Origin: JANQMX01 sp965247175
GTDB lineage: Bacteria; Pseudomonadota; Alphaproteobacteria; Kiloniellales; DSM-21159
DNA: 64,000 bases
NCBI GenBank assembly: GCA_965247175.1
Contig: OZ252006.1
Location: 682,001-746,000 of the forward strand
Reading direction: 5' to 3'
A program made the translations under genes and the position numbers. A model generated the notes under the pieces. The model was not told the origin of the DNA. It made no database searches and was given only the letters and a program-made list of their open reading frames with translations. This document shows, in pieces, positions 51,881-61,569 of this stretch; position 1 is the first letter of the stretch; each line of letters begins with the position of its first letter.

Positions 51881-52753
51881 GTGACGCGGGCATTGCTGTT
51901 TGGGGCCTGCTTGCTGCTGGGCGGTTGCGGATTGAGCACCGCGCCCATTATCGATCCCAAGGGCCCCGTCACGCTGGTCGAGCGGGACCTTCTGTTCACG
52001 GCCGCCGGCGTGATGATGATCGTCCTGATCCCTGTCTGGATCATGGCCATTGTCTTCGTGCGGCGCTACCGGGCGACCAACAGGAAGGCCGCCTACCGGC
52101 CCGACTGGGACTTCTCCCTGCCGATCGAATTCGTGGTCTGGAGCGTTCCCGCGGCCATCGTCGTGACCTTGGGTGCGCTGCTTTGGGCCCATACCCACAA
52201 GCTCGATCCTTATCGATCGCTCGACAGCGACGCCGCGCCGCTGCAGGTCGAGGTCGTGGCGCAGGACTGGAAGTGGCTGTTCATCTATCCGGAGCAGCAG
52301 ATCGCCGTGGTCAACGAGTTGGTGTTCCCTAGCGGGCGACCGCTCAGCCTGCGCATTACCTCGGACACCGTGATGAACTCCTTCTTCATTCCCGCCTTGG
52401 GCAGCCAGATCTATGCCATGGCCGGCATGCAGACCCGGCTCAATCTCAAGGCCGACGAACCGGGGCGCTTCATGGGCCGCAACATGCAGTACAGCGGGGA
52501 CGGCTTCTCCCATCAGCACTTCGAAGCCATCTCCGTGTCGCGGGAGGACTTCGAGGCCTGGGTGGCGAAGGTAAGGCAGTCATCGGAGGCGCTGGATGGT
52601 GCCGCCTATGCGACGCTCGCCGAGCCCAGCATCAAGCATCCGGTAACTTACTATTCGGCCGTCGAAGCCAACCTGTTCGACAGCATCATCGAAAAGTACC
52701 TGGACCCCGGGATGAGCCACGGGACGACGTCGGGCAATAGCCTTGGCCAATAG
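51881..52753 (+). CDS. cyoA: Cytochrome o ubiquinol oxidase subunit II
   Basis: Subunit II of the bo3-type quinol oxidase, 290 aa. A lipoprotein signal (LLLGGCGLS) is followed by two transmembrane helices and a periplasmic cupredoxin domain (QDWKWLFIYPEQ, FIPALGSQIYAMAGM). The CuA cysteines are absent, as expected for quinol oxidases. The GTG at 51881 follows gaagagg with 10-base spacing; TTG 51872 is an alternative. It lacks the His/Met-rich tail of the E. coli protein. Confidence 0.93.
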   Translation: MTRALLFGACLLLGGCGLSTAPIIDPKGPVTLVERDLLFTAAGVMMIVLIPVWIMAIVFVRRYRATNRKAAYRPDWDFSLPIEFVVWSVPAAIVVTLGALLWAHTHKLDPYRSLDSDAAPLQVEVVAQDWKWLFIYPEQQIAVVNELVFPSGRPLSLRITSDTVMNSFFIPALGSQIYAMAGMQTRLNLKADEPGRFMGRNMQYSGDGFSHQHFEAISVSREDFEAWVAKVRQSSEALDGAAYATLAEPSIKHPVTYYSAVEANLFDSIIEKYLDPGMSHGTTSGNSLGQ

Positions 52754-52773
52754 GCGAGCGAGAGGGGAGCGGG

Positions 52774-54816
52774 ATGCTCGGTAAGCTGACAATCGACGCG
52801 TTGCCGTTCTACAGCTGGGTCGCCATGGGCGGCGCAGCGGTCACGGTCGGTGGCGCGCTGCTCGTCATGGCCGCCATCACCTACTTCGGCAAGTGGCGCT
52901 ACCTCTGGACGGAATGGCTGACCAGTCTCGATCACAAGCGCATTGGCATCATGTACATCGTGCTGGCGGTCGTCATGCTGCTGCGCGGCTTCGTGGACGC
53001 CATCATGATGCGGGCGCAGCAGGCCGTTGCCCTTAATTCACCCGGCTATCTACCGCCCGACCATTTCGATCAGATCTTCAGCTCCCACGGCACGATCATG
53101 ATCTTCTTCATGGCCATGCCGTTCATGACCGGACTGCTGAATATCGCCGTGCCGCTGCAGATCGGCGCGCGCGACGTCGCCTTTCCCTTCCTCAACTCGG
53201 TCAGCCTCTGGATGACCGCGGGGGGCGCCGCCCTGGTCATGATCTCGCTGGTGATCGGCAAGTTCTCGACTGCGGGCTGGACCGGTTATCCGCCTTACTC
53301 GGGGATAGAATACTCGCCCGATGTCGGCGTCGACTATTGGATTTGCGCGCTGCTGATCAGCGGGGTCGGCTCGACGCTGGCCGGCATCAACTTCGTCGTC
53401 ACCATCATCAAGCGGCGCGCGCCGGGCATGACGTTGATGCGCATGCCGCTCTTCACCTGGACCGCGCTGATCTCGAGCCTCTTGATGGTCTTTGCGTTCC
53501 CTGCGCTCACCGTTGCCTGCGCTTTGCTCGGTCTCGACCGCTTCTTCGGCTTGCACTTCTTCACCAACGAAGACGGCGGCAACCTGATGAACTACATCAA
53601 CCTCTTCTGGATCTGGGGCCATCCGGAGGTCTACATCCTCATCCTGCCGGCCTTCGGCATATTCTCGGAGGTAGTCTCGACACTCTCCGGCAAACGCCTC
53701 TATGGCTACCGCTCGCTGGTCTATGCCACGGTCGCGATCGGCCTGCTGTCGTTCTGCGTCTGGCTGCATCACTTCTTCACCATGGGCTCGAGTGCCAACG
53801 TCAACGCGGTGTTCGGCATCGCCACCATGATCATCGCCGTGCCGACGGGCGTGAAGATCTTCGACTGGCTGCTGACGTTGTACCGTGGCCGCATTCGCTT
53901 CCACCCCTCGATCTACTGGACCATCGGGTTCATCGTGACCTTCGTGATCGGTGGTATGTCGGGCGTGTTGCTGGCCATGCCGCCGGTCGACTACCTGTTC
54001 CACAACAGCACCTTCCTGGTGGCGCATTTTCACAATGCGATCATTCCCGGCGTGCTGTTCGGCTATCTGGCCGGCTTTGGCCTTTGGTTCCCCAAGGCGA
54101 TGGGCTTCAAGCTCAACGAACCTTGGGGTATCCGCGCCTTCTGGTGCTGGCTGATCGGCTTCTACCTCGCTTTCATGCCGCTCTACGTGTTGGGCTTTCA
54201 CGGCATGGCTCGGCGCATGGAGACCTACAACGTCGCGGAGTGGCAGCCCTATCTGGTGGTGGCGGCTTTGGGCGCTGTGGTCATTCTCTGTGGCGTCATC
54301 TGCCAAGTGATTCAGATGACGCTCAGCATCAGGCAATGGCGCCAGGAGCGGGATTTGACCGGCGATCCCTGGATTCATGGGCGTAGCTTGGAATGGATGA
54401 CGTCTTCGCCGCCGCCGCCTTACAACTTCGCCGTCATCCCTACGGTGGAGTCGCGCGATGCCTTTCATGAGATGAAGCGGCATGGCACGGATTACAGCCG
54501 GCCAGCCCACTACGAAGACATCTACATGCCGAAGAACAGCGCCGCCGGACCACTGCTCGGCGGGCTCGCCTTCCTGCTCGGCTTCGCCGCGGTCTGGCAT
54601 ATCTGGTGGCTGGTCGTCGTCAGCGCTTTGGCCATTTTGGCCGCTGTGATCATCCGTTGTTTCGACGACGACCCCGACTACTGCATCACCGCAGCGGAGG
54701 TGAAGGCGATCGAAGACGAGCGCTTCAAAGCTATGGCGCTGGCGGACAAGCCACCCGAGGAGGCCGAGCGGGACCCGGCGTTCGCGGCCCAGATGCTGCC
54801 GGCACGTGCGACATGA
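52774..54816 (+). CDS. cyoB: Cytochrome o ubiquinol oxidase subunit I
   Basis: Catalytic heme-copper subunit, 680 aa with about 15 membrane helices. CuB ligands are H283 in WGHPEVY (with cross-linked Y287) and H332/H333 in VWLHHFF. The heme ligands H418 and H420 are in VAHFHN. All are intact, and the proton-channel region is conserved. It transfers electrons from quinol to oxygen while pumping protons. It overlaps cyoC by 4 bases. Confidence 0.97.
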   Translation: MLGKLTIDALPFYSWVAMGGAAVTVGGALLVMAAITYFGKWRYLWTEWLTSLDHKRIGIMYIVLAVVMLLRGFVDAIMMRAQQAVALNSPGYLPPDHFDQIFSSHGTIMIFFMAMPFMTGLLNIAVPLQIGARDVAFPFLNSVSLWMTAGGAALVMISLVIGKFSTAGWTGYPPYSGIEYSPDVGVDYWICALLISGVGSTLAGINFVVTIIKRRAPGMTLMRMPLFTWTALISSLLMVFAFPALTVACALLGLDRFFGLHFFTNEDGGNLMNYINLFWIWGHPEVYILILPAFGIFSEVVSTLSGKRLYGYRSLVYATVAIGLLSFCVWLHHFFTMGSSANVNAVFGIATMIIAVPTGVKIFDWLLTLYRGRIRFHPSIYWTIGFIVTFVIGGMSGVLLAMPPVDYLFHNSTFLVAHFHNAIIPGVLFGYLAGFGLWFPKAMGFKLNEPWGIRAFWCWLIGFYLAFMPLYVLGFHGMARRMETYNVAEWQPYLVVAALGAVVILCGVICQVIQMTLSIRQWRQERDLTGDPWIHGRSLEWMTSSPPPPYNFAVIPTVESRDAFHEMKRHGTDYSRPAHYEDIYMPKNSAAGPLLGGLAFLLGFAAVWHIWWLVVVSALAILAAVIIRCFDDDPDYCITAAEVKAIEDERFKAMALADKPPEEAERDPAFAAQMLPARAT

Positions 54817-55418
54817 GCGATGTAGCCCCGGCAATGGATGCCCGCGCGCGAGAAGAGGCGGAGAACCTTCGGCAGCGGGAGTTCGGTTTCTGGCTCTACC
54901 TCTTAAGCGATGCCATCATCTTCGCGCTGCTGTTCATGACTTACGTGGTCATGGTCGACAGTACCGCGGGGGCGCTGACCGGCCGGCATCTCTTCAGTCT
55001 GTCCAACACCTTCCTCGAGACAGCGCTGCTGCTGTTCAGCAGCATCACCTTCGGCTTCGCCTGGTTGTCGGCGCGGGCCGACCGGAAGAGTCACGTATTG
55101 CGCTGGCTGTTGGTCACCTTCGTCCTCGGCGCCGGCTTCGTCTTCCTGGAGGTTAACGAACTCATCGGCATGGCCGCCGCGGGCGCCGGTCCGGGTGAGA
55201 GCGGCTTCCTCTCAGCCTTCTTCACCTTGGTGGCTACGCACGGCTTGCACGTCAGTTTCGGCCTGCTCTTTATCGTGATCATGGGTGTGCAGATCGCCCT
55301 GCGCGGCCTCAATCCCTATGTCATGTCGCGTCTCTATCGTCTGGGGCTGTTCTGGCATTTCCTCGATATCGTCTGGATCGGCATTTTCTCCGTCGTCTAT
55401 CTGCCGGGAATCCTGTGA
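54813..55418 (+). CDS. cyoC: Cytochrome o ubiquinol oxidase subunit III
   Basis: Five-helix subunit III of the oxidase, 201 aa. EFGFWLYLLSDAIIFALLFM at the N terminus and LFWHFLDIVWIGIFSVVYL at the C terminus are family-typical. The start overlaps the cyoB stop (ATGA) and its stop overlaps cyoD. Confidence 0.95.
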   Translation: MSDVAPAMDARAREEAENLRQREFGFWLYLLSDAIIFALLFMTYVVMVDSTAGALTGRHLFSLSNTFLETALLLFSSITFGFAWLSARADRKSHVLRWLLVTFVLGAGFVFLEVNELIGMAAAGAGPGESGFLSAFFTLVATHGLHVSFGLLFIVIMGVQIALRGLNPYVMSRLYRLGLFWHFLDIVWIGIFSVVYLPGIL

Positions 55419-55735
55419 TGGAAGCTGACTCTTCGCACAGTGGGCCCAGCCTGGGCCGTTATCTAACTGGCTTTGTGCTTGCCGCGGTGCTGACCGTGAT
55501 CCCCTTCGGGCTGGTCGCCACAGGTGCACTGTCGCGCGACAGCACCTTGATCGTCATCGCCATCGCTGCGCTGCTGCAGGTCCTGGTGCACCTGCGCTAC
55601 TTCCTCGACCTCAGCCTGACGACAACGCCGCGTGAGAACATCCTGGCGATCGCCTTCGCCGCCGTGCTGATCTTCATTATGGTCGGGGGCAGCCTCTGGA
55701 TTATGCTCGACCTGAACGATCGAATGGCGATCTGA
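55418..55735 (+). CDS. cyoD: Cytochrome o ubiquinol oxidase subunit IV
   Basis: Small three-helix subunit, 105 aa. It shows SLGRYLTGFVLAAVLTVIPF and LLQVLVHLRYFLDL, the typical CyoD core. The ATG at 55418 overlaps the cyoC stop (TGATG). It ends the cyoABCD operon. The heme O synthase gene cyoE is not adjacent, so it must be elsewhere. Confidence 0.93.
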   Translation: MEADSSHSGPSLGRYLTGFVLAAVLTVIPFGLVATGALSRDSTLIVIAIAALLQVLVHLRYFLDLSLTTTPRENILAIAFAAVLIFIMVGGSLWIMLDLNDRMAI

Positions 55736-55814
55736 GCCAGGGGGCTTGCGGCCCCGGCCGCCGGGCCTCGCGCTCGGTAGAGGAGAATGAACGTCAACTC
55801 CGCGGGGGGACATC

Positions 55815-57524
55815 ATGCGCGTTGCAGATCAGATATTGCAGGTTTTGGCGGATTTGGGTGTGAAGCACATCTTTGGCATCCCGGGCGGGCAAGTGGATCC
55901 GATCTTCGATGCCATCAACAAGCAGGACCGGATCAAACTCATTCTGATGCGCCACGAAGAGATTGGCGCCTTTGCAGCGAGCGGGCAGGCAAAGCTGACA
56001 GGGGAACTCGCGGTCTGTGTCGGCTGCCAGGGCCCTGGGGCTATTCACCTGATCAACGGCTTGTACGATGCAACGGTCGACCGTGTGCCGGTCTTGGCCA
56101 TCACCGGTCAAATCGAACGCGCGCAGGAGAACATCCTCGGCGCTCAGGACATCAATCAGCTCGCCTTGTTCGAGTGCTGCACGATTTACAATAGAGAGGC
56201 GCGAAACGCGGAGAATGCTGCTGAGCTTCTGCCGACCGCCATAAAAACGGCCATTGGCCGAAGAGGCGCCGTCAACATTTCCTATCCCTGCGATGTCTTG
56301 CAGAGCAAGGCGGTTCCGATCGCCACGACACCCACTTCTGTGTACTACGCGGACTACGAAGTTTCCCCGAGTGCCGAAGCCATTCACGACGCGGCAAAAC
56401 TGATCGCGAGCCATCAGAAGATCACGATACTCTATGGCGGTGGATGCCGCGGTGCTGAAGCGGAGCTCCTAGAGCTTGCAGGAAAGCTGCAGGCGCCTCT
56501 CGTGCATACGACGCGCTCAAAAGACATCCTCGACAATAAGAACGAGCACTATGTGGGCGGCATCGGTCTGATGGGCAGCACGTCCGGCAACCATTCGATC
56601 ACGCACTGCGATCTTCTGATTATGGTTGGGAGCAACTTCGCCTTTAAGGAGTACTATCCGGAACGGACGCCGATCCTGCAAATCGATCTCGACCCGGAGA
56701 TCATCGGACGACACAAGCCAGTCAGCCACGCCCTGATCGGGCATGCAAAGGTCGCGCTGAAGCACTTGGCGCAAGCTGTCGAGCCGAGAGAGGATACGCG
56801 TTTTCTAGCGGATATGCGCAAACGCCATCATGCGAGCATGGAAGCGTTGCAGCGCTACGAGGGCGATCTGACGAAGAACGAAAGCCCCGTCACACCGCAA
56901 GCGCTCGTCCACACCATCAACCAGCATGCCGCGGAAGACGCCATTTTCTGCATCGATGCGGGATTGGAGATCCTCTGGGCGAACACATACCTCAGCATGA
57001 ACGGCAAGCAGCGGCTGATCTGGTCCTGGCATTTGGGGTCGCTCAACTGCTCAACCGGCTACAGCATCGGATGCCAGCTTGCGGAGCCGGACAAGCAAGT
57101 CATCGTGCTCACCGGCGATGGTGGATTTGCGATGATGCTGGGCGATTTCGCAACCGCGGTGCGCTACCAACTGCCCTACACCGTCATCGTCTTCAACAAC
57201 CGCCTCTTCCAGTTCGTTCAACTGGATGAGCGTGTCGCGCAGGGCTATGCCGATGCCGGCGTTCATTTCGACGACATAGATTTCGCGAAGTTCGCCGAAG
57301 CCTGCGGTGGCGTGGGATACACCGTCAAAGATCTCTCGACGCTGCGGCAGGTCCTGCCGGAAGCGCTGGCAAACGGCGTTCCGACAATCCTCGACGTCAC
57401 TGTCGATCCAAAGGCGCTTCCGGCCACAAGCGCCCCAGTTACACCTCAGGAAGCCTACAATTACATCCGCTCAGGCGTCTTGAATGTGTTGCACAGACAC
57501 CGCGACGAATCAGGCCGAGGTTAG
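55815..57524 (+). CDS. PoxB-like thiamine-diphosphate enzyme (pyruvate oxidase/dehydrogenase type)
   Basis: TPP enzyme of 569 aa, the usual length for PoxB. The catalytic glutamate E48 is in LMRHEEIGAFAASGQ, with CQGPGAIHLINGLYDA following, a central FAD-type domain, and a C-terminal TPP motif LTGDGGFAMMLGDFATAV. E. coli PoxB oxidises pyruvate to acetate and reduces ubiquinone at the membrane. This gene sits beside a quinol oxidase operon and 5 bases before an FMN glutamate-synthase-domain gene, suggesting a coupled redox unit (inference). Acetolactate synthase-like activity is an alternative. Confidence 0.78.
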   Translation: MRVADQILQVLADLGVKHIFGIPGGQVDPIFDAINKQDRIKLILMRHEEIGAFAASGQAKLTGELAVCVGCQGPGAIHLINGLYDATVDRVPVLAITGQIERAQENILGAQDINQLALFECCTIYNREARNAENAAELLPTAIKTAIGRRGAVNISYPCDVLQSKAVPIATTPTSVYYADYEVSPSAEAIHDAAKLIASHQKITILYGGGCRGAEAELLELAGKLQAPLVHTTRSKDILDNKNEHYVGGIGLMGSTSGNHSITHCDLLIMVGSNFAFKEYYPERTPILQIDLDPEIIGRHKPVSHALIGHAKVALKHLAQAVEPREDTRFLADMRKRHHASMEALQRYEGDLTKNESPVTPQALVHTINQHAAEDAIFCIDAGLEILWANTYLSMNGKQRLIWSWHLGSLNCSTGYSIGCQLAEPDKQVIVLTGDGGFAMMLGDFATAVRYQLPYTVIVFNNRLFQFVQLDERVAQGYADAGVHFDDIDFAKFAEACGGVGYTVKDLSTLRQVLPEALANGVPTILDVTVDPKALPATSAPVTPQEAYNYIRSGVLNVLHRHRDESGRG

Positions 57525-57529
57525 CCACT

Positions 57530-59113
57530 ATGCTCGTGCGCCAGTACTACTTTCTCTTGTCGGGTTTGGGCATTCTGTCCCTGATCATCGTCCCGCAGTT
57601 TTGGCCGTCCTACGCCTGGGCTGCTTTACTGATCGTGCCCTACGTTCTTATCGGCTGCTACGACCTGTTCATTTCGCGCAGCAACGTTCTGCGCAATTAT
57701 CCTGTGATTGGGCATCTCCGCTACGGACTCGAGTTCATCAGTCCGGAGATTCGGCAGTACTTCGTCGAGACCGAGCACAGCGGCCGACCCTTCAATCGCG
57801 AACAACGCGAAATGGTCTATCGCCGTGCAGAGAACAAGCCGGACTTCCAGCCCTTCGGCACGCAGTATGACGTGGAGAACGTCGGCTACCGGACCGCAGA
57901 GCACTCGCTCGCTCCGAAGGTCGTGCCGGAGTCAGAGGCGCGGGTCGATGTGGGCGGGCCGGACTGCAAGCAGGTCTACAATGCCTCGCGTCTGAACATC
58001 TCCGCCATGAGTTTCGGGGCTCTAAGTCCAAATGCGATCGAAGCGCTGAACAAGGGAGCCAAGCTTGGGAACTTCGCTCACAACACGGGCGAGGGCGGCC
58101 TGAGCCGCTATCACCTCGCCGGAGGTGGGGACATCTTCTGGCAAATCGGAACCGGCTATTTCGGCTGTAGAACGAAAGACGGGCATTTTGATTTGGCAAT
58201 GTTCGCGGACAATGCCGCAAAAGACGCGGTCAAGATGATCGAAATCAAGCTTTCGCAAGGCGCGAAGCCGTCGCACGGGGGCGTGCTGCCGGCCGCGAAA
58301 GTCGACGAGGAAATCTCTAAGGCCCGCGGCGTACCCATGGGCGAAGACTGCATATCGCCGCCCACGCATTCGACCTTCTCGAACCCGCGTGGCCTGCTGG
58401 AATACGTTGCCCTGCTGCGTGAGCACAGCGGTGGAAAGCCGACCGGGTTCAAGCTCTGCATCGGTCGCAAGTCGGAGTTCATGGGCATCTGCAAGGCGAT
58501 GCTCGAGACAGGGATAACACCCGACTTCATCACCATCGATGGCTCGGAAGGGGGCACCGGGGCGGCTCCGCTCGAATTCTCGGATCGGCTGGGCATGAAG
58601 GCGGACGAAGGGCTGATCTTCGCGCACAACTGCCTCGTCGGCATCGACAAGCGAGACGCGATACGGGTCATCTCTTCCGGGAAGGTCGTGACCGGCTTTG
58701 ACCTCGTTCAGAAGATGGCCATCGGTGCGGACATGTGTAATGCGGCGCGGACCATGCTCTTTGCGATCGGCTGCATTCAAGCCGTCCGCTGCAACACGAA
58801 CACCTGCCCGTCAGGTGTGGCGACGCAGGACCGGCGGCGGATGCGGGCGGTCGTGGTGGATGAGCGCAAGCATAGCGTTGCGAACTACCACGCGCAGAAC
58901 ATCAAGAGCTTTCTGGATCTCACGGGCGCCATGGGCCTCTCCTCTCCGGAAGAGTTAACGCCGGGGCATATCGTGCGCCGAACCGCCAATGAGGTCGATA
59001 AGACCTACGATGAGCTCTATCCCTTCCTCGGCCGCGGAGAGCTCCTGGGCGAGTCAGAAATCGACCGTCACTACGCCAAGTACTGGGACATGGCCTCGGC
59101 GGACCGTTTCTGA
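57530..59113 (+). CDS. Membrane-anchored FMN-binding glutamate synthase-domain protein
   Basis: A 527-aa protein with two N-terminal transmembrane segments (about residues 7-45) followed by the GltB central domain. FMN-barrel landmarks are LNISAMSFGALSPNAIEALN, GSEGGTGAAPLEFSD and KVVTGFDLVQKMAIGADMC. The [3Fe-4S] cysteines are in CIQAVRCNTNTCPSG. There is no glutaminase domain, so it is not a complete glutamate synthase; such stand-alone proteins have no settled function. It is translationally close (5 bases) to the PoxB-like gene. Confidence 0.82.
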   Translation: MLVRQYYFLLSGLGILSLIIVPQFWPSYAWAALLIVPYVLIGCYDLFISRSNVLRNYPVIGHLRYGLEFISPEIRQYFVETEHSGRPFNREQREMVYRRAENKPDFQPFGTQYDVENVGYRTAEHSLAPKVVPESEARVDVGGPDCKQVYNASRLNISAMSFGALSPNAIEALNKGAKLGNFAHNTGEGGLSRYHLAGGGDIFWQIGTGYFGCRTKDGHFDLAMFADNAAKDAVKMIEIKLSQGAKPSHGGVLPAAKVDEEISKARGVPMGEDCISPPTHSTFSNPRGLLEYVALLREHSGGKPTGFKLCIGRKSEFMGICKAMLETGITPDFITIDGSEGGTGAAPLEFSDRLGMKADEGLIFAHNCLVGIDKRDAIRVISSGKVVTGFDLVQKMAIGADMCNAARTMLFAIGCIQAVRCNTNTCPSGVATQDRRRMRAVVVDERKHSVANYHAQNIKSFLDLTGAMGLSSPEELTPGHIVRRTANEVDKTYDELYPFLGRGELLGESEIDRHYAKYWDMASADRF

Positions 59114-59128
59114 CCTATCGGGCGCGGC

Positions 59129-59890
59129 TTACCCACTTGTCGCCTGCGCATGGCTGTACAGCCACAATCGCGCATCGTGAAACGGGCGCTCCATGCCGGA
59201 AACGAGGGTGCCGGCGTAACCGCCTTCTTGTGCCTGCGGCCGCTTCATCCGGCCCGCGCTACCGAGGTGCTGGATTTCCAGAACCGTATAGGGCCTCTGG
59301 TAGACCCAGGTCCGGTTCTCGACGGCGAGAAGGTCGGGGCTCGGCGGCTGCTCTTCGGTGAAGGCGTAGAAGTAGAGCGTGAAGCCGCCCTTGGGGACCG
59401 GCACGACGGAGAGCGGCGTCATACCCAGAGCCTTGACGGAGCGATCCACCGGGCCGATGTCTGCGGCCCGCAGGGTCAGCAGGTTCAGGCAGGGGCCGCC
59501 GCCGAGGCTTCTGGTCTCGACCGTGCCGGCTGGGCGGTCACCTTCGAACCAGTGGTCGAGCAGCTCGATCGTGAAGCCCTCCGGATCCTTCAAGTGCGCC
59601 AGATAGGCGACGTCGCCGACTTGGCGCGGGGCCTGGACTTCGACGCCTTGGTCCGTGAGCTGCCTATGCGCAAGGTCGATGTCCGGGACCGCAAGCGCGA
59701 TCTTCCAATAGAGGTCGTTCGGCGCCGGATGGTAGGGACGCTCGGCCGCCTCAAACAGCAGCCCCGCCTCGGCCTCGGCATACCCGACCGTTCCGTTGCC
59801 GCGTTCCTGCATGCCCAGGACGTCGCAATAGAACCGCGTCTGGGCGTCGGGGTCGCCGCAGCGCAGGCGTATCGCCTCAATGGTGGGCAT
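59129..59890 (-). CDS. Two-domain VOC-family protein (glyoxalase/dioxygenase-like)
   Basis: A 253-aa protein with two vicinal-oxygen-chelate modules. The first is IEAIRLRCGDPDAQTRFYCD with FTIELLDHWFEG; the second is LNLLTLRAADIGPVDRSVKA with YQRPYTVLEIQH. It looks like lactoylglutathione-lyase or extradiol-type proteins, but metal ligands cannot all be assigned. Convergent with the GltB-domain gene. Substrate unknown. Confidence 0.78.
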   Translation of the reverse strand: MPTIEAIRLRCGDPDAQTRFYCDVLGMQERGNGTVGYAEAEAGLLFEAAERPYHPAPNDLYWKIALAVPDIDLAHRQLTDQGVEVQAPRQVGDVAYLAHLKDPEGFTIELLDHWFEGDRPAGTVETRSLGGGPCLNLLTLRAADIGPVDRSVKALGMTPLSVVPVPKGGFTLYFYAFTEEQPPSPDLLAVENRTWVYQRPYTVLEIQHLGSAGRMKRPQAQEGGYAGTLVSGMERPFHDARLWLYSHAQATSG

Positions 59891-60127
59891 CGGTCACTCT
59901 TTTTCTCTGCAGACCATCCGGCAGTCCGATCGCGCATGCGCCGGCAGAGCGCCATGCGATGCGTCGACCAGGCCGATGGATTGGAATGTCCCATAGTTAC
60001 GTGTGAATTGCGGCCTGGGTGTGATGAATATGTGAGCTTCGCTTTTTGCTATGCTACGGCGACGACTGAGACGCGTGAGGCACAGCACGTCGGCAGGCCG
60101 GCAAAACAGGATGGAAGGGCGGACGTC

Positions 60128-60499
60128 ATGGATATGAAGAAGATGCTCGAGGACTTTCACGCGGCATACAACGACGCTTTCAACCGGGGCGATGCTGCCG
60201 GATGCGCGGCGTTCTTTACCGAGGATGTTGCCTTGCTGCCGCCCAATCAGCCGATGACCCGGGGCAGAGACGCGTTTGAAGAATCCTACCGCGCCCGGAT
60301 GGGCAAGGACAGCGGCGGGACCCACAGCAACGCACTCGTAGAGTACGGCGTCGATGGGGACTTGGCCTATGAGATCGGAACCTTCGCCGTCGCCGGCACG
60401 AACCCGCCGGAGCAGGGGAAGTTCGTCAACATCCTAAAGCGTCAGCCGGACGGCACCTGGAAGGTCAGCGTGTCCATCTTCAACAGCGACCGACCATAG
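60128..60499 (+). CDS. SnoaL/DUF4440-like (SgcJ/EcaC) NTF2-fold protein
   Basis: A 123-aa NTF2-fold protein. MLEDFHAAYNDAFNRGDAAG and FFTEDVALLPPNQPMTRGRD, then GTWKVSVSIFNSDRP, fit the SgcJ/EcaC group. Function not known for this clade. ATG 60128 begins the conserved helix; the frame is open further upstream without family similarity. Convergent with an AraC gene. Confidence 0.78.
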   Translation: MDMKKMLEDFHAAYNDAFNRGDAAGCAAFFTEDVALLPPNQPMTRGRDAFEESYRARMGKDSGGTHSNALVEYGVDGDLAYEIGTFAVAGTNPPEQGKFVNILKRQPDGTWKVSVSIFNSDRP

Positions 60500-60519
60500 A
60501 ACGAGGCCGCTGTGGCACG

Positions 60520-61404
60520 TCATACCGACCGGGCAAGGCTCGGCGGGTGGCCGAAGAGCTTGCGGAAGTCTCGGCTGAATTGCGCGGCGCTCGCGTAGCC
60601 CACGGCATGGGCCACTTGGGAGACCGAGGTCCGTTCGCTGGTCAGCAACTGCCGCGCGCGCATCAGCTTCTGGCGCTTGAAGTACTGCAGTGGCGGATAG
60701 CCCGTCACGCATTTGAAGTGCCGGTGCAATGACGCCGGGCTCATGCCGGCGTCCTTGGCCATCGCGTCCACGTTGCACGCCAGGTCACCGCGCGCCTCGA
60801 TCCGGCGGAGCAACTCGGCAATGCGCGCTTCCGGGCGGCTGAGCTGGGTCAGCGACAGCAAAACCCGGCCATGCCTGTCCTGCAGGGCGTGAAAGAAGAT
60901 CTCCCGCACGGTGCTGGGGCCCAGTGCCGCGGCTTCGTGCGGTTGGCAGAGCTGGCGGACCAGGCGGGTGATTGCCTCTTTCATGATCGGAGGGACGGTG
61001 AGGGGTTCCACGCCGAGGCTGGAGGCCTTGGACAGGCGTTGGACGCTGTCCCGCTCAAGCAGTCCCTTCAGCTCTTGCAACTCGGTCGGGCGGAACCGGA
61101 GGAAGAGGCCGAAGAGGGGGGCTTCGGCCGATGCCTGGGTTTCGCACTCGAAGATCAGCGGCAGGCCGACCGCCAGGTAGCTCCCCTCGCCATATTCGAA
61201 GCGCTGCCCGTCGAGATGGCCGATCTTCTTGCCGGCCAGGATGATCGCCAGCCCGGGGTCGTAGCTTAGGGGGACGCGCGGGGCCGGCTTGTCGGTCCAG
61301 AAGAACTCCACCGCCTCCAGCAGGGTCGGGCTGAACCCTCCCGGGTTGATGCCGCGATATCGCTCAAGCAGTGCCCCCGCGGCTTCGGACAGCTCTTGGC
61401 TCAT
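60520..61404 (-). CDS. AraC-family transcriptional regulator
   Basis: A 294-aa regulator with an AraC_N-type ligand domain (GLAIILAGKKIGHLDGQRFE) and a C-terminal double HTH (AKDAGMSPASLHRHFKCVTG and VSQVAHAVGYASAAQFSRDF). The start at MSQEL has a gaggag Shine-Dalgarno. It is divergent from the hydrolase gene across about 165 bases and probably controls it. Confidence 0.9.
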   Translation of the reverse strand: MSQELSEAAGALLERYRGINPGGFSPTLLEAVEFFWTDKPAPRVPLSYDPGLAIILAGKKIGHLDGQRFEYGEGSYLAVGLPLIFECETQASAEAPLFGLFLRFRPTELQELKGLLERDSVQRLSKASSLGVEPLTVPPIMKEAITRLVRQLCQPHEAAALGPSTVREIFFHALQDRHGRVLLSLTQLSRPEARIAELLRRIEARGDLACNVDAMAKDAGMSPASLHRHFKCVTGYPPLQYFKRQKLMRARQLLTSERTSVSQVAHAVGYASAAQFSRDFRKLFGHPPSLARSV

Positions 61405-61569
61405 ATCGGCTCCTCTCATTCGAATGAGAGGAACTAGCACAACGACAGCCGGCTAGCAGTCGCCTGTCGGGAGAATTGAGAGAAACGGTCAAACCCTTGA
61501 GATGTTCGGTCATTCTGGGCGCGGCCCGGCGCGTCCAAATCAAGGTCATCTGAAACAGGGAGCTTTGCG

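Noticed and set aside
53050..54834. 594-aa minus-strand frame, His/Asp/Glu-rich
   Set aside because: It is the mirror of cyoB, whose heme and copper ligands are all present on the plus strand.
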